Below, in pieces: positions 12,153-24,301 of a stretch of 64,000 bases of DNA. Origin of the DNA: Rhypophila decipiens (Eukaryota > Ascomycota > Sordariomycetes > Sordariales > Naviculisporaceae); NCBI GenBank assembly GCA_033297075.1, contig MU858056.1, positions 434,001 through 498,000 on the forward strand, in the 5' to 3' direction. The position numbers were made by a program, and so were the translations under genes. The notes below the pieces were generated by a model that worked only from the letters and a program-made list of their open reading frames with translations, was not told the DNA's origin and did not search any database. Position 1 is the stretch's first letter; each line of letters starts with the position of its first letter.

Positions 12153-15100
12153 ATGACATCGGCCGGTTTTGCTATTGAGATGGGCCATGGCCCCAGTCCT
12201 ACAGCTACCACGACAGCTCCAGCGCCGTCCTACAACATATCGTCGATGCATCCTGTCAGCACAAGTGCAGCAGCAAGCAGGTCGAGTAGCAGCATCAACA
12301 GCGGCAGTAGCAACACCAACAAAAACAAGAAAAACACCGGTAACTGCCCACCGCCAAATACCGCCCCGGCCCCAGGGAACACGAACCCCAACAACACCAA
12401 TGCCAATACCCCTTCGCTTGGACACGAAAACAGCACTTTTCATGCCCACCGCCAAAATCACAATTCATCCAAGCTGCCCGCTTTTCGATTTGCTGACCTG
12501 AAAAAAGACGCGCTTGTTTTGCCCTCACTGCTACAGCGCATGCCCCCGTCCCCTGTATCGCCAAACCCTGCGCAAAACTTGAACACCGTACCCGACAACC
12601 AAGAAAATCCCCAAGACGCGAATCATCTCCACCCTACCAACCAGCACCAGCACCAGAGCCAGCAGCACCCATCTCATCCCAATAACGCCCAAACTATTGC
12701 CGACAAGCCCGTCCCTCTTGAAAGACCACCATCGTCGGCTACCCGAATTTCGCACCAGCCCAAATCCCAAATTCTGAGAACCTCGACCATCCCGACTCCT
12801 TCGGCCACAACATCGTTTAATCCCTCTCCGGGTATCAAGCGCCCTGCGTCATTCCCAGATTCCCCGAGGATCGTCCGCACCTCTACTGTCGCATCCCAGT
12901 CCGCGTCAACATCAGCTGCGACTCAAGTCGCGAAACGTCGCCTGACAACCTCGGGCCCTGCCGACCGTGTGGAATCATCGACCTCGACGGAACCTGCATT
13001 GAAATCATCGCGCGCCACTGAAACATCCGACCCCGCCGAGGACTCGACCAAGGAGTGGGCGCAAGGTCAACGCCAGTTGCTGCCAAGAACAGTCGACTCT
13101 GCGAAACTCGATGAAAAGAAAAAGTCACGTCCGCCAATATCCTATCGATCACCAATCGTGACGAACTCTGCCGGAGTAGGAGGGCGTCCAGTAATCCCAC
13201 CCATACGGTCTTTTCGATCATCGGGTGAACGGAAAAGTCTGGTGCTCGACATGCACACGCGTCGCATGTCGGACGAATCTTTCAGCGAGGACAAAATCAC
13301 AGATCCGAATCAGAGAGATCGCACCCTGCGAACACTAGAAGGCCGAGAGGACGACTACTCTCGCGTTACACCACCCGACTCGACAGACGCGGCCACGGAC
13401 AACGAAAACACGGCCGAGATCTTCATGAATATCGCACGCGAAGAGTCGTCATATCGGCAGGTGGAGGATCGTGGAGGGAGAGAAGACCAAAGCGCAATCG
13501 TATGTGGCCTTGTTCTATAATTGAATCGCTATTCCTCCGGCAGTCTAAAGTTCGAAACAGCTCCGTCTTTGTCTGCTCGGGATGCGTACATTCCTTACCA
13601 AACAATGCTATTGTAGTCGCTAACCGTATTGACAGTCCCGCATTACTCGGGCTTCGCATCGTCGGCCGCTCTCAACTACCGTCGCCACTTTCCAGGGCGC
13701 TTCGCCTCCTCAGCTTACCAGACGTCTTTCAGACCAACGCGACAATTTCCGGTCACGAAACCTAAGTGACGTCCAGTCTGCGCAAAAAACCACAAGAGAG
13801 TTGGCATATGCCAGGCCTAGCATCACGACTTCGGAAGCACCAGCGCGCACATCATCTCTCCGAACTCCTCTTCGACCTTCACCAATCACACCGCGGCATA
13901 ATGGTTTCCAAGACGATTCCACCGACGGAAACCCCATGTATGCTCGAAGAAAGTCGGTAGCAGAGAGCACTGTATCGAATTCAGCAAGCAGAGTTTCGCA
14001 GTACCGGAATGCGAATCTTGCGGTGGGCCAGGGACGTACTTATCACTCTTCTCCTCTGGTCCCAAAATCGGTCGAGTTTCAGAAACACGAACAGCAGCAT
14101 GGGACCGATGCAAACCACGGGGTAGAGGGGACGGAATCATCCGGATCTACCGCTGCACCGTCAACTGTGTGGGATGAGCTGGATGATCTGAAATCTCGTA
14201 TTCATCGACTGGAACTAACTGGCAAAATTCCGCCTACATCTGGCGCTGCCATGTCCAGGGCTTCCGACGACCGCCCTCCTACGGCCACCACCAATGCTAC
14301 CACCATGTCCGCTTCGCCGAAACGAGGATCTGGAACTGGCATGGCCCCGGTAGATACGACGAGCACGGCATCGTCACAGCGAGACTCCCAACCTATCCTT
14401 CTGTCGGCCCTCTCGAAGACAAAGAACCTTGTCAGTGCCGAAGTTTTCAGCGCGATTGAATCTGCTGCAACTGATGCGCTCGCTCTCTCGAACATGATGG
14501 GGGCCGCGGGACTGCCCGGCCCTATTTCTAGTGGTGCTAGCACAGTGGGAACTGGCAACGTAACAGACCGACAACTGCGTCGAAAAGCAGATAGTATCTG
14601 CAGGAGCTTGACGGAGCTGTGCATAGCATTGGCTGACGAGGTTGGCCCGCCGAAGCAACCCCAGACATTGCAGTCACAGCCTTCTCGGGAAGCAGACGTG
14701 TTGAAAAGCCCAGGCCCACAGCCCACCAACTCTTCTGGCCAGAAGCGGACCGTCGCTTTCCCTGACTCAGGAACAAGTAAATTATTGACGACGAGCCCTC
14801 GTGCACCAACCAGCCTTGAACAGAGGAGGATGTCCATGCTGGCCACATCGAACCTATCAAGTTTAACGAGTCCACGATATGCCGCAGCACCCCTGACTCC
14901 CTTGGAGTCGACTGGCGCGGGGCGGAAAACATCCATGCTTCTCAGGACGTTCCGAGCGGGTACGGAGGAGCCTGAAGAGCTCCCCGGAAGGAGATCATCG
15001 CTTATACTCAGGAAGCGGAGAGCGGTCACAGAGGAGCCCGAGGAGTTAGCGCAGGAGGGCCGAAAGACATCGCTCTTGCGCACTCGTCGGACTATGAACG

Positions 15101-15543
15101 ACGATGACGATGATGCGGGCCGCTTCCGAACGCCATCACGGGCAGTCACTGAAGTCAATGGCTTCCGGACTGCTCCGGCCCATATCTCTACGCTTGGCCA
15201 GACATCGCCTCCTGATACCTCGCTGGAATCCTCCCCGCTCCCACGAAGCCGACTAGTTCCGTCGTCTTTTAATTCTAGGCTAGCGGGCGCTCCTACATCG
15301 ACCTCCTCCGGGCTGATGCAGCGGCGATTTTTGGGAAGAACGACTGTGACGCAAGATCGAGAGACGGGACCAAGCGCTGTCGAGAAGTTGGCTGAAGACA
15401 GAGGCCAACGACAGTTTTCACTCGGCCAGACATCACTGCTCAATAGAACTGGCAGCATCACAACGCCGCGGCGGCGTGAGAGCGCGATACCAGGTCTCCA
15501 TAATACACAACAAGCAGCTGGCGGGAGTTCTTATCACAGGTGA
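12153..15543 (+). CDS. Conserved disordered protein of unknown function
   Basis: Two exons, 12153..13499 and 13636..15543, give about 1084 residues. The 136-nt intron has donor gtatgt, branch gctaac at about 13619 and acceptor cag at 13633-13635, in phase 0. The protein is Ser/Thr/Pro-rich and largely disordered, with Asn/Gln/Pro-rich stretches near the N-terminus. More ordered islands are TAEIFMNIAREES just before the intron, WDELDDLKSRIHRLELTGK, and the segment around SAIESAATDALALSNMMG. A run of related RKTS/TEEPEEL blocks lies at about residues 825-890. I recognise the islands as recurring in filamentous-fungal hypothetical proteins but know no function. The start is the ATG at 12153 (A at -3); an in-frame ATG at 12087 in poor context would add 22 residues. 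Confidence 0.75.
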
Positions 15544-17063
15544 CCAGGAAAGGGAGAACAGAAAACAGCGATGCCTTTATGACTCTTCCTTAGGATGACG
15601 ACAACACGACCGTAAAATTTCACGACATGTACCAATAATATCGACATATCAACCATCGTGCGCGAGGCGTTTTGTTTTTGTTCATTGCCTGGGTTTTTGA
15701 TTTCCTTTCCCTTGCATTTGCATTGGTTTGGGAGGTGGCGATATCATCAATAACGAAAGCATGAAAGCATGGCGGCATACCTGCTATTCAGTGGCTTCGG
15801 GTTGTTGTCGGTGTTCTGTCTGCTTTCTAATCTTGCTTTTAACGCTGGAGACTGGTGGCTATCTGGGCAAGGGTTTGGATAATGTGGGAAAAGCTCAGCT
15901 ACATTCGACAGCCCATGTTACGGATTGTTTGGTTTATGTGTATTTGTGTCTGGTTGGCTGGTGTCTGCTTCATTATCATGATATGATGGAGGGCGTTTTG
16001 CTTTCGTCCCTTGCATTATTTGTTTCTGGGAGGCGAAAAGGCGTTTTGCTCATTGGCATGGATATTGCATCGCGATGTCTTTTTCGCCATTTCTCGGTGG
16101 TGTAGGATTGGGGCGGGAAAGACCCCATCAACCAGGGCAGAATTAGCTAGGGATTTGTATTTAGTGATATATTGTTGATGTTATATAATTCGAGGCTGTC
16201 CCTCGTGTGAGGCCAGGTATATACCGGAGCACGTTCGATTCCTATGAGAGGGATTCTGGTCGTGCCAGGATTGTGAAGAGCAATATCTGCGTTCCGTTTG
16301 CCATCTCAAGCTCACATGAACACCATGTTCTATAGTGATCGGCCCAAATACCTGTGAAATGATGTTGAAAGTATGCCCAAGGCCTGCATTTGACCGTTTT
16401 ATGTGACATAACTTTGGTCATCTAAGATGTGAGGCCATTAATTAGGGAGAAATATTATGTGTGACTTTTGGTGTAAAACGGCGTATTTGCTGTATTTTAC
16501 ACTCCTTTTCAGGTGCCTAAAAGTACATCACATTGAAGCCGGAGATATTCCCCAGTGGTGAGTCACGCCGAACCTTCAGCGCACTCCAGTGTCTTCTCAG
16601 CAAGGGCAGCACTAAAACCCCAACCCGTCAGCCACTGCAGTGATCTCGTCCCCACAAAGACATGGTTCGCCTCACGATTTTCATGCTCAAATCCAACTCT
16701 CAAAAGATTTGACAGAAACTTTATATATATTAGACTATTCTGGCCTTCACCTCATCTCTCGTTTCTTAATTCCAATCACAACCCCTCCTTGGCATACGCT
16801 AGACAAAGCCTAAACCTCAATTTTCGGTCGGTCGTTGAATGCTCAGCTGCCATCAGCACGGTCAACGACTTTGGCGTCGCGTCTTTGTTGGCTTTCAGGC
16901 ACAAAACTCTTTTTTAACAAGATTACCGCTTACCTGGACGATAAGACATACAGAAAACCAGTGTGGTATAGCAACAAGACATCTCTGGACTTGTGCGCGG
17001 AATCTATCTCGGCAAGCTACCAAAGGCGTTTGTTCTCACAGCAACTATCAGTCCAAACTCACA
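15544..17063. other. Intergenic, tandem genes
   Basis: 3' UTR of the disordered-protein gene followed by the promoter and leader of the tRNA phosphotransferase gene. An open frame at 15728-16105 begins with TTG and resembles no family. No RNA gene seen. Confidence 0.6.
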
Positions 17064-18316
17064 ATGGCACCACCAGACATGGCGGATGAAATCGCCGACA
17101 GATTTGAGGGAACTGGCATTGGCGGCGGCGGTGGTGGTGGTGGTCGACATGGAGGAAATAAATCTCGAGGAGGCAAGTCTGGGGGTGGCGGTGGGAGGGC
17201 AAAAGGACGAGATGTTGATCTCTCGAGGGCGCTGTCCAAACTACTTCGTCATCAGGCGGCTAGTGCTGGGATCCAGCTTGATAATGAGGGATATGCTCCC
17301 TTGGATAAAGTGGTGAGTTTTGTTCTCTCAAGTTCTTTGGCTTCCTGTCGCTGGGTCTGGCGTGGTATCATAACGGGCTGGTTTAAAGTTGTTGGCTGGG
17401 AGTCTGTATGTCTGGGTATTCTTGAGCTTCATACTCACAAGATCCCAAACTCCAAGCTTTTTGGGAGAGACTGCCGTGAGAGCATCTCCTGGTTACTATA
17501 ACCATGGCATCAAGCATGCCGCCAGCGACCCAGCTCCTATACAAACCTCACCCCAACCCACATCATCACCAACCAGCAGTACAGTATACTAACACCCTCC
17601 AGTTCCAATACGGCCCAATCCGCTCCCTAAAACCCACATTCGACGAGATCCTCACAGCAGTCAAAGAATCCGACAAGCAACGCTTCGCACTAAAACCCAA
17701 CCCATCCACCAACCCAGGCCTAGACGAGTCCTCCACAGACCCCTACCACTGGCTCATCCGCGCAAACCAAGGCCACAGCATCAAGCTAGACAGCGAGTCC
17801 CTCCTCAAACCCATTTCCCTGCCCACCTCCACCTCCCCGGAATCAGAAATCCTCCCCCAAGGAAGGGTCCCCGTCCCTCCCACCGTAGTCCACGGCACCT
17901 ACTTTGCCTTTTGGCCAGCAATAGTAGAATCAGGCGGTCTGAAACCCATGGGAAGGAACCACGTGCACTGCAGCATTGGACTTCCCGAGGATGAACAAGG
18001 TGTGATTAGCGGTATGAGAAAAGACGCCGAGGTGCTGGTTTATGTTGATGTCGAGAGGAGTATCAAGGAGGCGGGGATGAAATGGTGGATGAGCGAGAAT
18101 GGCGTGGTTCTTACCGAGGGTGACGAGAATGGACTTGTCCCGCTGAAATACTTTAGGGAGGTGGTAGGGCGGAAGCAGGATGTCGGGGTGTTGTGGAAGG
18201 ATGGTGAGCGGGTGGCTGATTTACCTGATGGTCTTAGGATTAGGGCGCCGATGGGGAAGGGGCCTGGACGAGGCGGTGGGAGGGGGGGAGGAAGAGGGCG
18301 TGGAAGGGGGCACTAG
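17064..18316 (+). CDS. tpt1: tRNA 2'-phosphotransferase (TPT1/KptA family)
   Basis: Removes the 2'-phosphate left at the splice junction of tRNA after fungal ligation, using NAD+. Exons 17064..17312 and 17603..18316 give about 320 residues. The 290-nt intron has donor gtgagt, branch tactaac ending about 10 nt before the acceptor, and phase 0. Family motifs in order: LSRALSKLLRHQA (catalytic Arg-His), LDNEGYAPLDKV, SDKQRFALK, LIRANQGHS, VHGTYFAFWPAI, RNHVHCSIG and the RKDAEVLVYVDV segment. Unusual for the family are a Gly-rich N-terminus (about residues 14-50) and a C-terminal Gly/Arg RGG tail (about the last 20 residues), which may add RNA binding. The start ATG lies in a good context (cacaATGg). 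The intron is long relative to others in the window. Confidence 0.93.
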
Positions 18317-18790
18317 AACTAGATTTGTGGGTTACCTACGGATATATAGGGTCAAGATCCAAAAGACATGACAGTTGAGTGATCACTCAATATATTCATG
18401 GTATCATCTCACCTACAAATGTTGTACTGTGCTGCAAGATGGCCATGTCCTCGAGATCATCATTTCAACGTGATTGAGGAAGCGAATCACCAAGATGTGA
18501 GTATCACGCAAAGAAGCCCAAGCAAAAAGAAAATCGAAACGGAAATTTTGTATGTATTAATACGAGAATGGTATATATCGTAATCAACACCGCTCCATTA
18601 TGGTCATATACAAAGCAAATGACCCAAATACAAAAAAGATATGTTTTGTCAAGCCAGATCATAACGGTCGTGGTCGTTAGTCATGAATGCCCGAACTGAA
18701 CAAGAAAAATATAACACAACAACGCCCGCATTCCACCATAAATAATGCAATTTTGGCAAGGAAAAAGAAAGTTGACACCAATCCAATCCG
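18317..18790. other. Intergenic, convergent 3' ends
   Basis: Short convergent space between the tRNA phosphotransferase and CorA-like genes. It holds one TACGGATA copy at 18337-18344. Nothing else seen. Confidence 0.6.
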
Positions 18791-20730
18791 TCACTGCAAC
18801 TTACTAGCAGCAGAAACAGAAACCCCCACATCCCAAGTCCGTACTTTACTCATAGTCCGCTTCCTCATCTGCGCCATGATCCTCCTCTCCATCTCGTCAA
18901 TACCAAGCTCAATAGCCACATCCTCCTGGGCGTATTTCCTCTCCCGCCGTTTATCCCACAACCTCCAGGCCAGCACAATCGCCGCCGTCAGGGGGATAGT
19001 CACGACAAAGTAGATCCACAAGAAGGGCGAGACGACGCTGTTTCCATCGTCTTCAGGAGAGCTAGGACTAGTCCCTCCTGACCCGGCGACGCTGCTGCCG
19101 TTGGTGTAATAGTAGTAGTAATTGTTCTTTTGGTCTTGAAAGTCGAAAAATGTCATGCTGAAGAGGGAGGCTAGGTAGGTTGCTGGGAGGAAGATTGCAC
19201 CGAGGAGGGAGAGGGTTTTCATCGAGTTGCTGTCGCGTTTTGCTGCGTGGGCGAGCCGGCGCTGTTCTCCTGCCATTTCGAGGCCTAGTTTTGATTCCTT
19301 TTGGGCGATGATGTTGTAGAGCTGCATGTTGCTGCTGTTAGATCAGGTTTCATGTTTTGATTTGTACGGTCTGGAAACTTACAGCGGCTCTCTGAATGTG
19401 TAACCTCTCGAGGGTAATGTGCGCATAGTTCTCAATTCCCTTCAGTTTTGCCTGGTAAAAGTCCAACCGAGCAAGTATGCTCCGGTGTAACTTGTCAACT
19501 GTACCGCCTTTGCCGCCATATTTCTCGTCGTTTTGAGCCTTGGTCCAGAAATTGTCCATGGCTGTTACCATGCTCTTGATGATCTCCTGGTATGCCTGCG
19601 GCCTTTTCCATAGTACCTGGGAATGGCACTCCACGAGGTCGCGGTTGATCTGGTCGAGGTCCACCATGGAGTCTTTGACATAGTTGGTCACCTCTTCCTC
19701 GAGAATCTCCTGCCGCATGCTGACAGCGTGCTCAAGCTTGCGCAGCCATTCACGCGCATCACGCTGTTTCACATCGTTGGCCCCTGATAGATCGTGACTG
19801 AGAATAATGGTGGGGAGAAGCATCGGGTGCATGATTTGCTGTGCGCAGGCTTTGAGGTGCTTGATGCTGGCCATCATGTCCGAGGAAGGGGTCCCTTTCA
19901 CGAAGCCGGTCGTGATGCCGTCGTTGAAGGAGTGGGAGAGCATGATTTCCCATCCACGTGTCTTGCCTTTTTTCCGGACGTCTGATTTTCGAAAGATGAT
20001 TTGCAGGTGCGGGTCGTCGTCGTCTTGGTCGAACGCACACCAGAAGAAGGGTCCTACGACGCTAGTTCCTTCGATGGCGCGGAAGGGCAGCTTGAGGTTG
20101 CGGACCATGAGCTCATAGTTTTTGTGGCTGAGCGAGATGTATCGGGGCGAGAAGGTGTCATTTTGTTGCGCGTTGAGTTGGAGTCTGCTTCAGTCAGCCA
20201 AGGCCCTGAGAAGAGATAGCGCTCAATGGATCAACAGCGACTTACATCAAGCGTATACCACTGGTGAGATGGACGCCTTCTTTGAGCTTGGGGGGTGCAA
20301 AGGCACCCTGAGCATCGAAAACAAAGCCTGTTAGTCAACCGAATATCCCAGATGTGGAAGCTGAGCGGTGTGCTGACGTACCCGGCGGTGCAAAAAGTTC
20401 ACAAACTCATCAGGCAGCTCATCAAATCGAAATCGGTGTTCTTCAGATGTGTTTAGTGAGCCATCCTATGTGAGGCAATATGAGCTTCGAGTCAGTCTTG
20501 TGGGTTTCAATACGCATCTCAAATCAGAGTATCAGTTCACTGCGAGTTGGCTTCTTAGGCCAACAGCCTCCTGAGATTGGAACCGAACAAATCTCCCAGC
20601 CCATAAGAAGGAGTCCATGAAATAAGAGGGACCGCAGACTCACCGAGTAATTATAGATCTCCAGATAGCTGGTCGCTTCCTCGACGCACTTGCAGTCCTG
20701 CACATACTGCTGGAACATGTAATCGTCCAT
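18791..20730 (-). CDS. CorA-like two-transmembrane protein with altered GMN motif
   Basis: Five exons: 20644..20730, 20382..20465, 20246..20307, 19383..20184 and 18791..19321, about 521 residues. All joins keep phase. The last acceptor is atgcag before CTC, because the nearer AG sites break the frame. The long N-terminal cytosolic part ends in helical, charged sequence, followed by two membrane segments at about 380-403 and 445-466: the topology of CorA/Mrs2/ZntB-type channels. The canonical GMN motif after the first membrane helix is replaced by SMT (about 400-402, in YLASLFSMTFFDF). A poly-Tyr, Gly/Ser loop lies between the helices. Fungi carry many such CorA-like proteins of unknown substrate; Mg2+ transport should not be assumed. 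N-terminal exons are short and less certain than exons 4 and 5. Confidence 0.82.
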
Positions 20731-22337
20731 CTTGGCTTATCCTCCGCGGCCCTCTCTCTCTGAAACCCTGAGAAACCAGTCTGGCAACTCCTTCGCAATC
20801 TCCTCCTCTGAGAGAATGAACCGGTGACTGTCGTTCTGTAAATCTCAACTCCTAGATCTCTTGTCCTGTCTCTCCCGAATCCAATTGATCGACCGTCGGT
20901 CCTTGTCGGAGCTTGGCGAAAGCTTGGTAAAAGCGAGTATGAGAGAGGCTGGTGAAACGAAGACCTCTCTTGGATTTTTGTTCTTTTCCTGGAGAATAGC
21001 TTTAGCTCTATCTCAGAAACCAACGTATGCTTAGGTCGTAGGGTTGTATGATCTCAGTTTCGCTCGGCTATGCTGCGTATTAAAAAGTCGGAGGCATCCA
21101 ATGCTCGTCAATTCGTGATATTCGTCCAACTTTCGGATGAGTTTGTTTTATTCGTAATTCATCCCATGTAAAAAACAATTTGGCAGATCAGATAGCAAGA
21201 CCTCAATGATTCAATCCAAAAGCAAAACATATAACAATAAACTCTCATTCGAAAATCAGATGAAAAGGAGAATCGTTGAGGTTCAAGTCGTCAGGATAAG
21301 CCGACAAGAGAAAAAAAAGTGTCCGTCAAACCCCGATTGGCGGTTCCCAATTGGAAGCAAGTCCTACCGGGGTCTGGAGGAGGAGGGCGGGGAGCTAGAC
21401 CCAACCTCCGTTTATTCGCGGTATCCATTCCCACGGCCGGGATGTGACCTCTCGGGGCGGCCCCTCCTCGCAACTCACTAAACCAACAAGGGTTCCTCGA
21501 ATTCAAGCTCAACCAAGACCAGAGGGAGCCATCACAAGGTCCGTGCTGATTTTTGGGAAAAGGTGGGGGTGTCTGTCAGCCATCGACGATCGATCCATGG
21601 CGGGGCAATTGACGGGAGGGAAGGATGTCAGTCTGTCACCGAACCAGGCCCGTAGGTGGGGTAAGGCAAAATGAGAGAACCCTTCGTAATCCCCTATCCC
21701 AGCATGGTAATCGTGTCACCCAGATGATGCTATACCCGAGATATCAGTAGGTATCCTATATCTTATCCCATAAGATATAAGAGACCTCGATCAAGGATAT
21801 CAGAAAGAGCATCCATCACATCACTATCGGCTGACACTCCTGACGTCGACATCAGAAAGGCTTATTCAACTGGAGGTTACTTTATGATGGCCTTAAATCC
21901 AATTTGAGTAAACTCTCTAGGAGTGAATGAGGGATACAACAAATGTTGATATGTTCGTCCGACTCCGTATAATCCATACCCAATGTCACTGCACTACTCG
22001 TGTCTTCCGATCATCTCATTCATCCTTTCGTGCCCCTTTTGCTTTAAAATCCGTCTTCTCAGTTTCCAGGCAATCAGCACATGAACCGAGAATAAAAATG
22101 AAAATATAGAAAATGAAACTCCTCACGCGTCCCTATTCAACAATCAACACGTCCTTAATCCAGCTAGGTGTCGCGTTCATTCACGATTTGTGTTTTCCGT
22201 TCTGGTGTAGGCATCATGTAAAACACTTCTCTTAACTGAATGGCCCTGCTTGATCTGCAAACCATAGTTGGCCAAACCCACATTGATATGACCAACTTAA
22301 TGGTAAGCAACAGTGTTGACCGCACTGGCGATGTAGC
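20731..22337. other. Intergenic
   Basis: Promoter and leader of the CorA-like gene, then the 3' UTR of the PKA gene. Short open frames only; none recognisable. Confidence 0.6.
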
Positions 22338-24301
22338 TTAAAAGTCCGGGAAGAGGTGCCCGTATCTGTTGCAGTAAATTCACGTCAGCATGCCGCCCTC
22401 GCCGCCATCTTCTCAGCGCAACTTCACTTACTCGTCAGGGCCTGTCGCTCCGTACTGCTCAGTCTCTTCGGGATATCTGTCGAACTGGCTTGCGTCGCCT
22501 GCACCGGCCTTGACAGGAGGCGTGTAGGGCGCGTCAATGTTCTTGGTCGCCAATCGGTCCCACGTCACCTCTGCAAACCAAGGATGGTTTTTGACGTCCT
22601 GGGACCCGCCATAGAGATTCCCCAATCTCTTGGTAATGTCCGCCGTGATCAGACGTTCCAGGAGATTCTGAGCCTGGGCGTTGATATAGGCCGGGTATTT
22701 CACTCTTCCTTTGAGGATGTTTTCGTATATTTTCATCGGAGACCCGCCATCCCAAAAAGGCGTATATCCGCACAACATCTCATATATTAAAATACCCAAC
22801 GACCACCTGTTATGTCCCGGTCAGCTCAGGGCACAGGGTAGGCAAGCTAAACGAGAAAAGAACGAGGGTAGCCTTACCAGTCAACCGACTTATTATAGCC
22901 TTTGTTGCTGACAACCTCAGGTGCCAAATAATCTGGCGTTCCACACAATGTCCATGTCAAGTCGGGAACCCGCTTCGCGAAACCAAAATCTGTTATCTTT
23001 AGGTGGCCGTGTCTGTCGAGAAGCAAGTTTTCAGGCTTCAGATCCCGGTATATAATGTCGTGCGAATGAAGATACTCTAACGCCAGTGTTACTTCGGCAG
23101 CGTAAAATTTGGCGACCGGATTTGGGAACCGCTGTTGATTGTTTGTTAGTCACCGACAAGCAGGCGTCAAGTTTTAAGACGGGGTTCTCACCCCTGATTT
23201 TCTGAGTAGCGAGAACAACTCGCCTCCTTCCACAAAGTCCATCACCATATAGAGGTTTTTCGCATCTTGGAAGGTTCCCCACAGAGTGATGAGAAACGGG
23301 TGCTTAACTTCGCCCAACATCCTCCGCTCGTCGTTGGTGTGCTCGATCTGCTTCATACGCACCACCTGCATCTTTTTGAGAACCTTTACCGCATAGAACC
23401 TCGAATTATGCTTGGATTGGACGAGATGAACCCTCCCGAAGCTGCCAGTGCCAAGAGTTCTCAAAATCTCAAAGTCCTGGAGGTGGTACTTGCCCTTCGT
23501 GATCCTAGCCACAGACTGTTGAGACCCTTGAGTTTGTGGCGTACTCTGACCCCCGGACTGCTGATTCTGGACTTGTTGGCCTGATGACTGCTGGAGTTGC
23601 GTGTGTTGACCTTGAGCCTGCGGATTCTGCACTTGCTGACCTGTGTAGTCTTGCGGGTTTCCATAGGGTTGCTGGGCCGGATATGCTGGCTGAGGAGCAT
23701 ACGGTTGCTGAGCAGGATACGGTGGTTGAGCCGCATACGGTTGCTGACCTGGGTAGGGTTGCGGGCTCGGATAGGGTTGCGGGCCCGGATTGGGTTGCTG
23801 GGGCTGGGGGTGTTGACCGGATTGACCGCCATACGAGTAGGCCTGACTAGGGAACGATGATGGCAATTGTCGTTGGTTCTGCATTGTCGATTGGGCTGCT
23901 TGTGAAGATGTCCCACCGTTGGGCGCAAAAGAGCCGTGTTGGGAATCTACTTGCAGCTGAGATGTGGCTGGCGGGTCATGTTGCGTGTTGACTATATTGG
24001 AGATGCTCGGGAGGTTTTGAGGGTCGGTGCCAGGTGACGGAGTAGGTTGAGGCGGCGGATAGGATTGCTGGGCGGAAACTTTGTTCATTGAATCGGATGG
24101 AGCGTCCTGGCTAGCAGGCGCCGTTGCTGTAGGTTGCGACTGTCGATGTGCGCCACTGGCGTTCGCTCCTGGATTCTGTGGATTCTGGTCCCAGCTCCTG
24201 GATGTGGTAGGCGTGACGGGACTCGTTGGGTTACTTGGGGCGGACTGATCCGTGTTGCCTTCCCTCGTCCGCTTCTTTTTGAGGAACCCGAGACCAGGCA
24301 T
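22338..24301 (-). CDS. pkaC1: cAMP-dependent protein kinase catalytic subunit
   Basis: AGC-family Ser/Thr kinase activated when cAMP releases the regulatory subunit; in fungi it controls growth, germination and nutrient responses. Exons 23192..24301, 22878..23131, 22432..22806 and 22338..22365 give about 588 residues. Kinase landmarks: glycine loop LGTGSFGRV (about 281-291), catalytic Lys about 306 (YAVKVLKK), YRDLKPEN with Asp about 400, DFGFAK about 418, activation loop [14 protein letters not shown] with the phosphorylatable Thr about 431. The C-terminus GHLFPDF carries the FXXF hydrophobic motif and sits on a 28-nt last exon after a gtaagt donor that would otherwise read as a stop. The first about 270 residues are disordered, Gln/Pro/Ser-rich, with imperfect QPYP-type repeats (residues about 180-225). 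The initiator ATG is at 24301. Confidence 0.95.

Noticed and set aside
14202..15461. 419-codon open frame antisense to the disordered-protein gene
   Set aside because: Shadow of Ser/Thr/Arg-rich coding sequence; no ATG-anchored gene or family match, while the plus strand has a consistent spliced gene.
15728..16105. 125-codon open frame downstream of the disordered-protein gene
   Set aside because: Begins with TTG, no domain, lies in the expected 3' UTR.
16225..16255. B-box-like gttcgattcc
   Set aside because: Flanking bases do not form a T stem and no A-box lies upstream at the right spacing.
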